Source: EB88 sp965199135
Lineage (GTDB): Bacteria; Acidobacteriota; Terriglobia; Terriglobales; Acidobacteriaceae
DNA length: 64,000 nucleotides
Assembly: GCA_965199135.1 (NCBI GenBank)
Contig: OZ240685.1
Coordinates: 1,798,001-1,862,000, forward strand
Direction of reading: 5' to 3'
In this document: positions 17,937 to 26,309 of the stretch, in pieces
How the letters are laid out: each line of letters begins with the position of its first letter
Numbering within the stretch: position 1 is the stretch's first letter
Translations under genes and position numbers: made by a program
The notes under the pieces: model-generated
Databases searched by the model: none
What the model was told of the DNA's origin: nothing
Seen by the model: the letters and a program-made list of their open reading frames with translations, nothing else

Positions 17937-19391
17937 TTAGCTGCCGGTGCCGCCGACCGTCATCCGGTCCAGCTTGATAGTGGGCATGCCCACGCCCACG
18001 GGAACCCACTGCCCCTGCTTGCCGCAGTTGCCGACGCCTTCGTCGAGGGCAAGATCGTGGCCCACCATCGACACATACTTCAATGCCTCGGGACCATTGC
18101 CAATCAGTGTCGCGTCACGCACTGGCGCCGTGATTTTGCCGTCTTCGATCAGGTACGCCTCCGACGCTGAGAACACAAACTTGCCGCTCGTGATGTCGAC
18201 CGAACCGCCGCCGAAGTTCACGGCATACAATCCGCGCCTAACGCTCCGCACGATATCTTCCGGCTCATCCTCGCCTGCAAGCATGTAGGTGTTGGTCATG
18301 CGCGGCATCGGCATCTGTTGGTAGCTTTCACGGCGACCATTGCCGGTGTTTGCCGTGCCCATCAGCTTTGCACTCAGCTTGTCATTCATGTAGCCGCGCA
18401 GGATTCCATTCTCGATCAGCACATTCTCCCGCGAGTCTGCGCCTTCGTCGTCCACGTGGATCGATCCCCGCTTGGAGGGGAGGGTCCCGTTATCGACAAC
18501 CGTGACGCGATCGCTTGCAACCCGCTGGCCGATCAGCCCCGAGAATGCAGATGTCCCCTTGCGGTTGAAGTCTGCCTCGAGCCCATGGCCGACTGCCTCA
18601 TGCAGCAGGACTCCCGGCCAACCTGGCCCGAGCACCACTTCCATGTCGCCCGCCGGCGCTGCTACGGCGTCGAGCTGCAGCAGCGCCTGCCGTGCAGCCT
18701 CGTGCGCAAAGTACTCCGGGGTGCGCACGGTATCAAAGTAGCCGATGTCGACTCGGCCGCCACCGCCGCTTGTGCCGCGAGAGATCTTGTCGCCATCCTT
18801 GGCGAGCACAAACACGTTCAGCCGCAAGAGTGGCTGTGTGTCACTCGCGTAGGTTCCGTCCGAAGCAGCGATGAGGATGCGCTTGATCTCGTCGCCATAG
18901 GAGGCACGGACCTCGGTAATCCGTGGATCGTGCGCGCGGGCAGCTGTGTCCGCGCGCATTGCGAGCGAAAGCTTCACGCTCAGCTCCGGATCAAGCTCGG
19001 CAGCCGGCGTGGGGTAGAGTCGCGGCCGCACGGGCTCTGGTAATGAGGCAGCGAGCCCGACAACCGAGTGCTTCGCCGGGCCGCTCGCGATCAAGGCAGC
19101 TGTGCGGGCTGCGCGCAAGAGGCGTTCGGGCGAGATTTCGTCGGTATAGGCATAGCCCGTGCGCTCGCCGCTCAACACGCGGATGCCGCAACCGGCGCTG
19201 ACGCCCTGCGATGCCGACTTGACCATCGACTCATCGATCCCAAGCGATGTGGACGCGACCGACTCGAAATAGAGTTCGGCGTACTCGCCGCCAGCCGAAA
19301 GCGCTTCGCTCAGGCAGCGCTCCATCAGGGTGTCGGTGACGCCGAATTTCGTCTGGAAATAGGACTTCTGCTGCTGTTCTGTGTCTGTCAT
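17937..19391 (-). CDS. tldD: TldD zinc metalloprotease
   Basis: Catalytic partner of PmbA/TldE. The zinc motif HEAVGHGLEADF (HExxxH) lies near the middle, and the C-terminal GKFVFSASEAYLIEDGKI block is typical of the family. I start it at the ATG at 19391: a GAGGG site lies 9 bases before it, while the ATG six codons further out has none. This gives 484 residues, close to the standard 480. It is the first gene of a two-gene operon with pmbA. Confidence 0.94.
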   Translation of the reverse strand: MTDTEQQQKSYFQTKFGVTDTLMERCLSEALSAGGEYAELYFESVASTSLGIDESMVKSASQGVSAGCGIRVLSGERTGYAYTDEISPERLLRAARTAALIASGPAKHSVVGLAASLPEPVRPRLYPTPAAELDPELSVKLSLAMRADTAARAHDPRITEVRASYGDEIKRILIAASDGTYASDTQPLLRLNVFVLAKDGDKISRGTSGGGGRVDIGYFDTVRTPEYFAHEAARQALLQLDAVAAPAGDMEVVLGPGWPGVLLHEAVGHGLEADFNRKGTSAFSGLIGQRVASDRVTVVDNGTLPSKRGSIHVDDEGADSRENVLIENGILRGYMNDKLSAKLMGTANTGNGRRESYQQMPMPRMTNTYMLAGEDEPEDIVRSVRRGLYAVNFGGGSVDITSGKFVFSASEAYLIEDGKITAPVRDATLIGNGPEALKYVSMVGHDLALDEGVGNCGKQGQWVPVGVGMPTIKLDRMTVGGTGS

Positions 19392-19541
19392 AGAGGTAGA
19401 CCCTCGCATTGGATGGGGGCTGTGGGGCTTCCGGTGCGAAACGCCGGCAGGAAGGTCTTGGGTACGGCGGTAAGGTGGTCAAGCCTACACCTCCCAGTAA
19501 TTTACACAACAAAGCACTCCACCTCTTGCTACCATGGCCCC

Positions 19542-19658
19542 ATGAAGAAGATCGTGGTTCTCTCGCTCTCGCTTCTTTTCTCGGCTTCGGCGTTTGCGCA
19601 GCCTTACCACCACCATCGGCACCATCATCACCACCACCACTACTATCACCACAACTAG
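19542..19658 (+). CDS. secreted histidine-rich mini-peptide
   Basis: A 38-residue reading frame: a clean signal peptide (MKKIVVLSLSLLFSASAFAQ) and then an 18-residue mature part of the form PYHHHRH7YYHHN, i.e. 12 histidines and three tyrosines. Nothing else is left after export, so metal binding (Ni, Zn, Cu or Co) in the periplasm is the natural guess. The ribosome site is poor (no clear purine run before the ATG), the main reason for doubt. It sits between the divergent tldD and a DinB/YfiT-like protein, whose family often binds metal through histidines. Too short for usual gene calling. Confidence 0.6.
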   Translation: MKKIVVLSLSLLFSASAFAQPYHHHRHHHHHHHYYHHN

Positions 19659-19696
19659 CCATAGCCTGGGACGCGGGGAGTACGCTAGGCTCGCTT

Positions 19697-20230
19697 ATGC
19701 CTGCCCCCGCTCCCGGAGTTTCTCTCCAGTACCCGATCGGCCCGCCGGGTCCTCCGCCCGTATCCGAGGGGCGCGAAGCGCACCTCTGCGCGATCGCGGA
19801 TCATCCCCGCCTCTTTGCCGAGGCTTTCTCCGCGCTCTCCCAGGACCAACTGGATACGCCCTACCGTGAAGGTGGCTGGACCCTTCGACAGGTCGCCCAT
19901 CACGTCGCCGACTCACACCTGAATGCCTTCGTACGCCTGAAACTGGCCCTCACCGAAGACTGGCCGATTATCAAGGCCTACGATGAAAAGCTCTGGGCCG
20001 CCACGGCCGAGACCCAGGGGCCAATCGAGCCAGCCCTAGCACTCCTGGTCCCGCTCCATGCCCGGATGACGACCCTGCTGCGCTCGCTCCCTGAAGACGC
20101 ATGGCAGCGCGGCTACACGCACCCCGAACGCGGTCGCGTCACGCTCGCAAAGCATCTCGGGCTCTACAGCTGGCACGGCCGGCACCACACCGCCCATGTC
20201 ACCGCTTTGCGTCAGCGGATGGGCTGGTAG
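19697..20230 (+). CDS. DinB/YfiT-family putative metal-dependent hydrolase or thiol transferase
   Basis: 177-residue four-helix-bundle protein of the DinB superfamily, YfiT/BstA branch. The start at 19697 gives the normal N-terminus with YPIGPPGPPP, a recognisable YfiT opening. The frame remains open for about 290 bases upstream, but that part overlaps the His-rich peptide and tldD promoter. Candidate metal ligands are the histidines in RQVAHHVADSH near residue 75 and YSWHGRHHTAH near the C-terminus, matching the three-histidine site of the family. In Firmicutes relatives transfer bacillithiol; here the thiol partner is unknown. The end overlaps the next gene's first ATG by 35 bp. Confidence 0.88.
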   Translation: MPAPAPGVSLQYPIGPPGPPPVSEGREAHLCAIADHPRLFAEAFSALSQDQLDTPYREGGWTLRQVAHHVADSHLNAFVRLKLALTEDWPIIKAYDEKLWAATAETQGPIEPALALLVPLHARMTTLLRSLPEDAWQRGYTHPERGRVTLAKHLGLYSWHGRHHTAHVTALRQRMGW

Positions 20231-21920
20231 CACCGGAAGTACCGTTGTCCTGCGGCTGTCACCCGCGCATGCTGGGCGCATCTTGCCTGTTCCTGAGACC
20301 TCCATCCGCCGGGCGGCTCCGCCGCTTGAGCCTCCCGCGCTTGCCCGCGCCCTCGAGGCGTTCCTCCTCGAGCACCCGCGCGCCTGCGTGGTGGAGGAGG
20401 GCGCCCTCCTCTTCGATATGTCCGGCTCGCACTGGACGCTTGATGCCGCGAACGGCCGCTGTGTGCTGCACCTGTGGAACGACGAGCGCAACTGGGTGCG
20501 CACGGTCACGGCGCTCGAGGTCCGCCGCATGGGTCTGCGTCTTGAGGTCCGTCGCATGGGCCAGTGCAAACCCCAGGTGCTGCGCATCGTTCCGGGCCGC
20601 GATCAACGGTCGTCCACCGCGCGCGAGCAGCAGCGCAGCCGGTATGCCGCGCTGCTCGCGAGGATCCTCGCTCGCACCTTCCCAGCCTACCGGCAGTCGC
20701 CTCTCGTTGCTGCCACCGATCTCGAACATTCCTACGGTCCCGCTTATGTCCGCGGTCTCATAGAGCGGGGGCAGAGTACCTGGGCGATCGTGGCGATCAA
20801 TGGTGAGGAGTCTCAGGCCGCGATCGATGGTCTCGCAACCATCGCTGCCTTGTGGCTCGACCACTGCCGCAACCATGCCGCTGCACGCCGAATTGTCGAG
20901 GGCGTTCGGCTGATCGTGCCCCTCGGCATGGGCCACGCCGTCGCCGAGCGGATCGCATGGCTGCACGCCGAGGCTGCGAAGTGGGAAGTGTGGACGCTTG
21001 ATGAAGCGCGCGAGCTGCTCGAGGCCGCCGAAGCCGGCATCGCCGGCAACCAGCTGTCGTACCTGCCGCCCCCTTTCGACCCGGCAGCAACACTCGCCCG
21101 TTCCGGAGCTGCCGTGGAGCGGGTGCTCGCGATGCTCTCGGAAGGAGAGCGAGCCCGCACAGAGGCCCTGCCACGTTCTCCCACCGAGATCAGCCTGCGC
21201 CTTCACGGACTCGAATTTGCACGCATTCGCCACGGGGTCAGCGCGACCTCGTTCGCGCGGGAGGATCGCATCACCTTTGGCGCGGGAGCCCGGGAGACCC
21301 CCCTCGACGAGGAACACGAGGCGATGCTGCGCGACTTGCTCGGGCAGCTCTTTCGGTCCCGCCACCCTGCGGGCTCGGTGCGCGACCCCTTGTTTCGCCT
21401 GCAGCCCGAGCGATGGCTGGAGGCCGAGCTCCGTGCGGATCCGACGCAGCTCGACGCTCGCCTTCGTCCCGGCCCGATCTACACCCAGGTGCCGGCGCTT
21501 TCCTCCTCCGACCGCGGCATGCTCGACCTGCTCGCCGTCACCCGTGAAGGGAGGCTGGTGGTTCTCGAGCTCAAGACCAGCGAAGACATGCACATGCCCA
21601 TGCAGGGTCTCGATTACTGGATGCGGGTGCGCGCCCTGCACCAGGACTGCGCACTGACCCGGGCAGGCTACTTCCCAGGCGTCGAGCTCTCGCCGGAAGC
21701 TCCCCTGCTGTTCTTTGTGGTGCCTGCGCTGCAGGTGCACTCGACTTTCGACACGGTGAGCCGCTTTTTCTCGCCCGAGGTCGAGTGGCGTCTGCTGGCC
21801 CTTGACGAGAAGTGGCGTCAGCGCAGGAAAGTCATCTTCCGCAAGGCCGGGGGCGTGGGGCCGCCTGCGCTGCGGCAGCGGCCGCTCCTGCCGCAGCACC
21901 TGCATCGGATCGATCCGTGA
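20196..21920 (+). CDS. uncharacterised protein with PD-(D/E)XK-like nuclease core
   Basis: 574-residue protein not assigned to a known family. Near residues 440-470 it reads GMLDLLAVTREGRLVVLELK, i.e. an Asp, a beta-hairpin and E-x-K, the core of PD-(D/E)XK restriction-endonuclease-like folds; a glutamine in MPMQGLDYW follows as in several nuclease lineages. The N-terminal 400 residues are rich in Arg, Ala and Leu without a motif I know. The start is uncertain: the ATG at 20196 overlaps the DinB gene by 35 bp, and a TTG at 20283 is an alternative. No methylase or other defence partner lies next to it. Confidence 0.7.
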   Translation: MSPLCVSGWAGSTGSTVVLRLSPAHAGRILPVPETSIRRAAPPLEPPALARALEAFLLEHPRACVVEEGALLFDMSGSHWTLDAANGRCVLHLWNDERNWVRTVTALEVRRMGLRLEVRRMGQCKPQVLRIVPGRDQRSSTAREQQRSRYAALLARILARTFPAYRQSPLVAATDLEHSYGPAYVRGLIERGQSTWAIVAINGEESQAAIDGLATIAALWLDHCRNHAAARRIVEGVRLIVPLGMGHAVAERIAWLHAEAAKWEVWTLDEARELLEAAEAGIAGNQLSYLPPPFDPAATLARSGAAVERVLAMLSEGERARTEALPRSPTEISLRLHGLEFARIRHGVSATSFAREDRITFGAGARETPLDEEHEAMLRDLLGQLFRSRHPAGSVRDPLFRLQPERWLEAELRADPTQLDARLRPGPIYTQVPALSSSDRGMLDLLAVTREGRLVVLELKTSEDMHMPMQGLDYWMRVRALHQDCALTRAGYFPGVELSPEAPLLFFVVPALQVHSTFDTVSRFFSPEVEWRLLALDEKWRQRRKVIFRKAGGVGPPALRQRPLLPQHLHRIDP

Positions 21921-22130
21921 CGACCGCCGCGCCGGTCCGAATGAGCCAGCCAACGCCATCCCAGTGAGCACCGGGGAGGCGGCGAGCACCGCGCCCCGGT
22001 TGACCGAGCCCATGCCGATCAGCGACGCATGCAGCAGGTAACTGCTGCGAACAGGCCCACCAGCCCGGCTGCCAATCCCGTAGAGGCCCGGGCCAGGCGC
22101 CGCCAGGGTCCCGTGAGGTGAAGATCGTTC
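21884..22130 (-). pseudogene. decayed C-terminal end of an ADOP/MacB-type permease
   Basis: Read on the minus strand this gap carries a broken membrane-protein end: one frame gives GLAAGLVGLFAAVT, and after a frameshift another gives GMGSVNRGAVLAAS, GMALAGSFGPARRSSRIDP and MQVLRQE. The ending PARR-x3-(I/V)DPM-x2-LRxE is the usual C-terminus of acidobacterial duplicated orphan permeases. No stop follows LRQE; the frame runs into the antisense of the upstream gene. Only about 80 codons remain and the rest of the permease is gone. Confidence 0.5.
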
Positions 22131-22144
22131 TCCCGCCGGTCTAC

Positions 22145-22173
22145 ACTGCCTAGGTTCACTGCCTAGGTTCACG
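22145..22173. repeat. 13-bp tandem direct repeat containing CCTAGG
   Basis: CACTGCCTAGGTT occurs twice in a row, followed by CAC, 54 bp before the start of the Tat-exported protein. Each copy contains the palindrome CCTAGG. It could be a regulator site or a replication-slippage duplication. Confidence 0.6.
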
Positions 22174-22226
22174 AGCTCACAGGCGGATGATCCTCGGCAG
22201 AGGTGAAGGGCCAGACAAGGTGCGGC

Positions 22227-23510
22227 ATGAAGCGAAGATCGTTTCTCCGGTCGGTGGCACAAACCGGGCTGGGCGCTGGTTTCGCCGCGGCGAAGGGCCT
22301 GGCACAGACCAGCGACAGCCGCCAGCTGGCATCGGCGATCCAGCCAGGGGAGCCGCCGTCGCTGATTGGAGACAAGGCCGTCGCAGCCTACTTCTCCGAC
22401 GCGCGCATGCATGAAGCGCTTGAAACAACGAGCCTGCAGAAGCCCCCCGACACAAAGGTCATCGCCTTCAGCTTTCCAAGCTGGCATCCATCGCCCTTCA
22501 TGGAAGCACGCTTCGGCAAGGGGTGGACCGAGTTCGACACTCTCCGCAATGCCCGTACGCTCTTCCCGGGGCACACCATGCCGCACTTCCCGTTGTGGGG
22601 CTACTACAACGAGGCCGACCCTTCCTGGGCCGCTCGGGAGATCGATCTGGCCGTCGATCATGGCGTCAACGCCTGGATGATCGATTGGTACTGGCATGAA
22701 GGCGTTCAGTTCTACCAGGAGCAAATCGAAGAGGGCCTGCTGAAGGCGCCTAACCGTGGTCGCATCGAGTTTGCCGTGATGTGGGCCAACCACGACTGGA
22801 AGAATGTGTACCCTGCTCGCTCCCCGTCGGACGCCGCGATGATTCTTCCGCAGGTCCATACAGAGAAGGATTGCGGGGACGTCATCCGCTACTGCGCCGA
22901 GCATTACTTCGGGGAGCCTAACTATCTCCGCGTGGACGGCGCGCCCCTGTTCGCGATCTTCGACGTGGGCAAGATCATCGCGCAGCTCGGCATAGACGGA
23001 TTGAAGCGAGGGCTCGTGACCATGCGCGAGCGGGCCAGCGCCCTGGGCTTTCCAAAGCTGCACCTGCAGATCGTAGGCGGCTATGACCGGTATCTCCCCA
23101 GGCTTGCGGAGTTCGGCTTCGACAGTGCCACTCAGTATGGAACGTTCGGCTGGACCTACGGAGTGAAGCCGCCTGGCTCGCGTATTCCCTATGGCGAAGG
23201 CGCCGTCGAGGCGATCGCGTCGTGGCGAAAGATGCGCGCGTCGATCGCGATCCCGTTCTTCCCATGTGCGCAGGTTGGCTGGGATGACAGCCCGCGTTTC
23301 GAGGAGTATGCCGCCATTGCGATCAACCGCTCACCAGATCAGTTTGAACGACTCGTGCGCGCTGCTCGCCATACCCTGGCCGACGCGCCGGCGCACAAGC
23401 ACCTCTATGTCGCCGCCTGGAATGAGTGGACCGAAGATCACGTACTGCTACCCGATACCTATTGGGGCTACAGCTATCTCGAGGCGCTTCGCCGCGGAGC
23501 TCACGACTGA
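22227..23510 (+). CDS. Tat-exported WbsX/GH99-like glycan-active protein
   Basis: 427-residue protein related to the WbsX domain (GH99-like TIM barrel, found in polysaccharide loci). I start it at the ATG at 22227, with AAGG 6 bp before. The N-terminus MKRRSFLRSVAQTGLGAG is then a twin-arginine (Tat) signal. Family blocks are FSFPSWHPSPFMEARFGKG, WYWHEGVQFYQEQIEEGLL in shortened form around residues 155-175, VMWANHDW, and AWNEWTEDHVLLPDTYWG near the C-terminus. It presumably folds in the cytosol and acts on a glycan in the periplasm. A tandem 13-bp repeat and a permease remnant lie upstream; dusB converges from downstream. Confidence 0.82.
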   Translation: MKRRSFLRSVAQTGLGAGFAAAKGLAQTSDSRQLASAIQPGEPPSLIGDKAVAAYFSDARMHEALETTSLQKPPDTKVIAFSFPSWHPSPFMEARFGKGWTEFDTLRNARTLFPGHTMPHFPLWGYYNEADPSWAAREIDLAVDHGVNAWMIDWYWHEGVQFYQEQIEEGLLKAPNRGRIEFAVMWANHDWKNVYPARSPSDAAMILPQVHTEKDCGDVIRYCAEHYFGEPNYLRVDGAPLFAIFDVGKIIAQLGIDGLKRGLVTMRERASALGFPKLHLQIVGGYDRYLPRLAEFGFDSATQYGTFGWTYGVKPPGSRIPYGEGAVEAIASWRKMRASIAIPFFPCAQVGWDDSPRFEEYAAIAINRSPDQFERLVRAARHTLADAPAHKHLYVAAWNEWTEDHVLLPDTYWGYSYLEALRRGAHD

Positions 23511-23533
23511 CCAGGAACGCTCCCGGGAGCCAC

Positions 23534-24673
23534 TCAGGAGGGCAAGAGCTCAGCCTGATGCTCCGGGGACGGCGGGGACGGCGCCGACAGGCCTGGGCCG
23601 CCAAGCCTCGGCTCGAAAAAGCGCTCCACTGCCTCAAGCACCAGGGGCCCGGTCTTCGCCTCGTAGATGCTTTTGCGCAGCGTCGCCCCACCCGGTACAC
23701 CGTGCGTGAACCAGGAGGCAAACTGCTTCATCTTGCCCTGCGCCTCGCGGTGCTCCCCAGCTGCTTCCACGGCTTCGCCGAGCAGCATGGCGAAGTAGGA
23801 GCGGATCAGCCGGTAGCGATCCTCTTCGGTGGGCAGGTCGTAGCGGCCGACCGCGGTGTACTGCGCGATCTGGCGGAAGATCCAGGGGTTTGCCGGTGCG
23901 GCGCGGCCGATCATCACGGCGTCACAGCCGGTCTGCTCGACCATGGCGCAGGCATCCTCGGGCGTACGGATGTCGCCATTGCCGATCACCGGTATCGAGA
24001 CCGCCTCTTTGACCGCACGGATCCACTCCCAGCGCGCCTGCCCGGAGTAGCCGTCCTCGCGGGTCCGTGCGTGGAGCGCCACGGCAGCGAGGCCAGACTC
24101 CTGCGCGAGACGCGCCAGCTCCACGCAGATGATGTGCTGGTCGTTCCAGCCCATGCGGAACTTCACGGTGAAGGGAATTGTGACTGCCGCCCGCACCTGC
24201 TCAAAGATCCGCGCGATCAGCGGCAGGTCCCGTAATAGACCAGAGCCACCATTGCAGGCGACCACGCGCTTCGCCGGGCAGCCAAGGTTCAGGTCGACCG
24301 TATCAAAGCCCGTGTCCTCCACAATCCGCGCTGCGTCGGCGAGCGTCTCTGGGTTTGACCCGAAGATCTGCGCGGCGATCGGGTGCTCGTCGTCGTAGAA
24401 GGTCAGGTAGCGCTTGCGCTTGGATTCCCGCATGCGCGTCAGCCCGTCAGCCGAGGTGAACTCGGTCATCAGGAGCCCGCAGCCGGACTGCTGGTTGGTG
24501 ACCACGGAATCGATGTCGCCGGCCACGGCGTGGCTCGTGAACAGGCTGCTGTTGCGGATGAACCGCCGGAAAATCGTGTCCGTCACGCCGGCCATCGGCG
24601 CGAGCACCGTCGCCGGCGCCACGCGGACCGAGCCGATTGAAAGGGTAGCCGGAACCCGGGCCTGCGCGGGCAT
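23534..24673 (-). CDS. dusB: tRNA-dihydrouridine synthase
   Basis: Flavoprotein reducing specific uridines in the D-loop of tRNAs. The FMN-binding start is LAPMAGVTDTIFRR, the catalytic cysteine sits in NLGCPAKRV, and VKFRMGWNDQH, ALHARTREDGYSG and VIGNGDI follow in family order. I start at the ATG at 24673 (379 residues, slightly above the usual 320-350). The frame is open further upstream, but that part runs through the rpmE terminator and tail and is unlikely to be translated. The C-terminus is Pro/Ser-rich. It lies 100 bp after rpmE on the same strand. Confidence 0.94.
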   Translation of the reverse strand: MPAQARVPATLSIGSVRVAPATVLAPMAGVTDTIFRRFIRNSSLFTSHAVAGDIDSVVTNQQSGCGLLMTEFTSADGLTRMRESKRKRYLTFYDDEHPIAAQIFGSNPETLADAARIVEDTGFDTVDLNLGCPAKRVVACNGGSGLLRDLPLIARIFEQVRAAVTIPFTVKFRMGWNDQHIICVELARLAQESGLAAVALHARTREDGYSGQARWEWIRAVKEAVSIPVIGNGDIRTPEDACAMVEQTGCDAVMIGRAAPANPWIFRQIAQYTAVGRYDLPTEEDRYRLIRSYFAMLLGEAVEAAGEHREAQGKMKQFASWFTHGVPGGATLRKSIYEAKTGPLVLEAVERFFEPRLGGPGLSAPSPPSPEHQAELLPS

Positions 24674-24730
24674 GGAATACTCGGTCGGATTGTCCCAGCT
24701 CTTCTTCACCGCGGTCCTGACCTTCTGACG

Positions 24731-24755
24731 AGAAAAGCCCCCGCGAACGGGGGCT
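24731..24755 (-). terminator. rpmE terminator
   Basis: Perfect 8-bp stem AGCCCCCG / CGGGGGCT with loop CGAA; on the minus strand it is followed by TTTTCTCG. It lies 18 bp after the rpmE stop and just before the dusB start. Confidence 0.9.
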
Positions 24756-24773
24756 CCTCGGTACCGATTGCGC

Positions 24774-25016
24774 TTACTTGGAGGCGGTCGCGGCGGCTGC
24801 GGTCGAGGCGTCGCTCTTGGCAAACTTGCGGCGGAAGCGCTCGATACGGCCGGCGGTGTCGATCATCTTCTGCTTGCCCGTGAAGAACGGGTGGCATGCG
24901 GAACAGATTTCGACGTTGATGTCGCCCTTGTGGGTCGAACGAGTTGAGAACGTCGTGCCACAGGCACACTTGACGTTGATCTCGTTGTAGTTGGGATGAA
25001 TACCCTGCTTTGCCAT
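24774..25016 (-). CDS. rpmE: 50S ribosomal protein L31
   Basis: 80-residue L31, part of the large ribosomal subunit at the subunit interface. It begins MAKQGIHPNYNEINVKCACG and keeps the four cysteines of the zinc-binding C+ form (KCACG and EICSACHPF), so it is the zinc-replete type. The KQKMIDTAGRIERFRRKF stretch is typical. An Ala/Thr-rich tail ends the protein. It has its own terminator and faces the DnaC-like gene across a 217-bp divergent gap that must hold promoters for both. Confidence 0.98.
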   Translation of the reverse strand: MAKQGIHPNYNEINVKCACGTTFSTRSTHKGDINVEICSACHPFFTGKQKMIDTAGRIERFRRKFAKSDASTAAAATASK

Positions 25017-25233
25017 GTCTCTGTATTACCTTTCCCGCAATCCGTCCATGCTCTCGCGTCCGGGGAGAAAGGATCCACGGAATTCGCCGGCAAATAAGAC
25101 TGCTGCTCCTATAGATGTATCACGTTGGCTTTCGATGCAGGGCTCAGTTTGCGGGCACGCCTGCAGTCCCCCCGGCCAAACCACCGGTAAGCCGGCGCTC
25201 GATCCAGGGCTTTCTCTTTGCCATACTGGAGCT

Positions 25234-25989
25234 ATGAGCGAAGCGCCGGTCTGCCCACTATGCGACGGAATGGGAATGCGGGTGATGGACAGCGGCAGTG
25301 GCCGCAGGCTCGCCGAACCATGCGAATGCCAGCATGAACGGCGGCTTTTCGCGCTGCTGGCAAAGGCGCAGATCCCCGCGCGCTACACGGGCTGCACGCT
25401 TGAAACCTACAAGCCCGCGGGCGACCTGTTCCTCGCCTTCAACACCGCCAGGCGTTTTGTCGATGTCTACCCTGGGGAAAATGACGGCACCGGGCTTCTC
25501 TTCACCGGATCGATCGGGGTAGGGAAAACCCACCTTGCGATCGCCGTGCTGCAGAAGCTGATCCTTGAGAAGGGCGTACCAGCACTCTTCTGCGACTACC
25601 GAGAGCTGCTCAAATCGATCACCAACTCCTACAACGCACGGGTTGAAACAACCGAGCTCGAAGTGCTGAAGCCTGTCTTTCAGGCCGAGGTGCTGGTGCT
25701 CGATGAGCTGGGCGCAGCGAAACCCACGGAGTGGGTGTGGGAGACGGTGGCGCACATCCTGAACACTCGCTACAACGACAAGCGCACCACTATCATCACG
25801 ACCAATTACCCCAACCTGCCTCCCGGTGCTGTGAGCGGGGAGGCAGGGGCGCGGTTTTCCATGCGCGAAGAAACGCTTGGCGATCGCATCGGGGAACGCA
25901 TGCGCTCGCGATTGCAGGAGATGTGTGTTCCGGTGGAAATGCGTGGTGCAGATTACCGGCAGGGCGCCAAACGGGCGCGCTTCCAGTAG
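25234..25989 (+). CDS. DnaC/IstB-like AAA+ ATPase with N-terminal zinc site
   Basis: 251-residue ATPase of the DnaC/DnaI/IstB group (helicase loaders and transposition helpers). Start at 25234, giving MSEAPVCPLCDGMGM. Two cysteine pairs, CPLC and CEC, suggest a zinc-binding N-terminal module. Walker A is GSIGVGKTH near residue 95, Walker B VLVLDELGA, and sensor I lies in TTIITTNYPN. No transposase is adjacent, so a helicase-loader role (DnaC/DnaI-like) is more likely than an IS-borne IstB. It is divergent from rpmE. Confidence 0.85.
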   Translation: MSEAPVCPLCDGMGMRVMDSGSGRRLAEPCECQHERRLFALLAKAQIPARYTGCTLETYKPAGDLFLAFNTARRFVDVYPGENDGTGLLFTGSIGVGKTHLAIAVLQKLILEKGVPALFCDYRELLKSITNSYNARVETTELEVLKPVFQAEVLVLDELGAAKPTEWVWETVAHILNTRYNDKRTTIITTNYPNLPPGAVSGEAGARFSMREETLGDRIGERMRSRLQEMCVPVEMRGADYRQGAKRARFQ

Positions 25990-25995
25990 ACGGCA

Positions 25996-26106
25996 CTAAA
26001 CAGCGGCTGACAACAAAAGCAACAACGCCGCAAGTGCGGCAGCTACCTTGTAGGGACGTTCTCCGGCGGGCACCGGCGAGGCGGACAGAGCGAGGGGTGT
26101 GGGCAT
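25996..26106 (-). CDS. candidate 36-residue single-pass membrane peptide
   Basis: On the minus strand, an ATG at 26106 opens a 36-codon frame: a polar N-terminal half (MPTPLALSASPVPAGERPYK) followed by a hydrophobic segment VAAALAALLLLLSAAV up to the stop. GGAG lies 6 bp before the ATG, a good ribosome site. No homologue comes to mind. It lies head-to-tail against the DnaC-like gene end (7 bp apart) and opposite a second small frame, so either may be chance. Confidence 0.4.
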   Translation of the reverse strand: MPTPLALSASPVPAGERPYKVAAALAALLLLLSAAV

Positions 26107-26172
26107 GGCAGGCTCCGGGCTTGGCTCTTATGGAAGCAGCTATGTTGAAGATATGACGGTCCGGGGTTACGC

Positions 26173-26304
26173 GTGGATGAACTCACCAAAAAGAAATCAG
26201 AAGAGGGGTTACTACCAGGCGAACACGTCTCTTCGAAAGAAGTTGCGGTCGCCCTTGCGCGTACTGGGGCCATCGGCAGCGCCCTGGTCACGGCGGTACG
26301 ATAG
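26173..26304 (+). CDS. candidate 43-residue small protein
   Basis: GTG-started frame of 43 codons, opening (M)DELTKKKSEEGLLPGEH and closing with ALVTAVR, five bases before the DUF2393-like gene. The composition is soluble and charged, then more hydrophobic (VAVALARTGAIGSALV), and third codon positions are mostly G/C as in its neighbours. The ribosome site is weak (CGGGG). The close spacing would allow coupling with the next gene. I do not recognise a family. Confidence 0.4.
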   Translation: MDELTKKKSEEGLLPGEHVSSKEVAVALARTGAIGSALVTAVR

Positions 26305-26309
26305 CTCCT

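Noticed and set aside
20259..23063. A 934-codon open frame on the minus strand
   Set aside because: Antisense to the PD-(D/E)XK-like and WbsX-like genes. Only its part between 21884 and 22130 has protein character, and that is listed as a permease remnant.
24674..24823. Longer dusB start overlapping rpmE
   Set aside because: The added part is Pro/Arg-rich, contains the rpmE terminator and overlaps the rpmE coding end.
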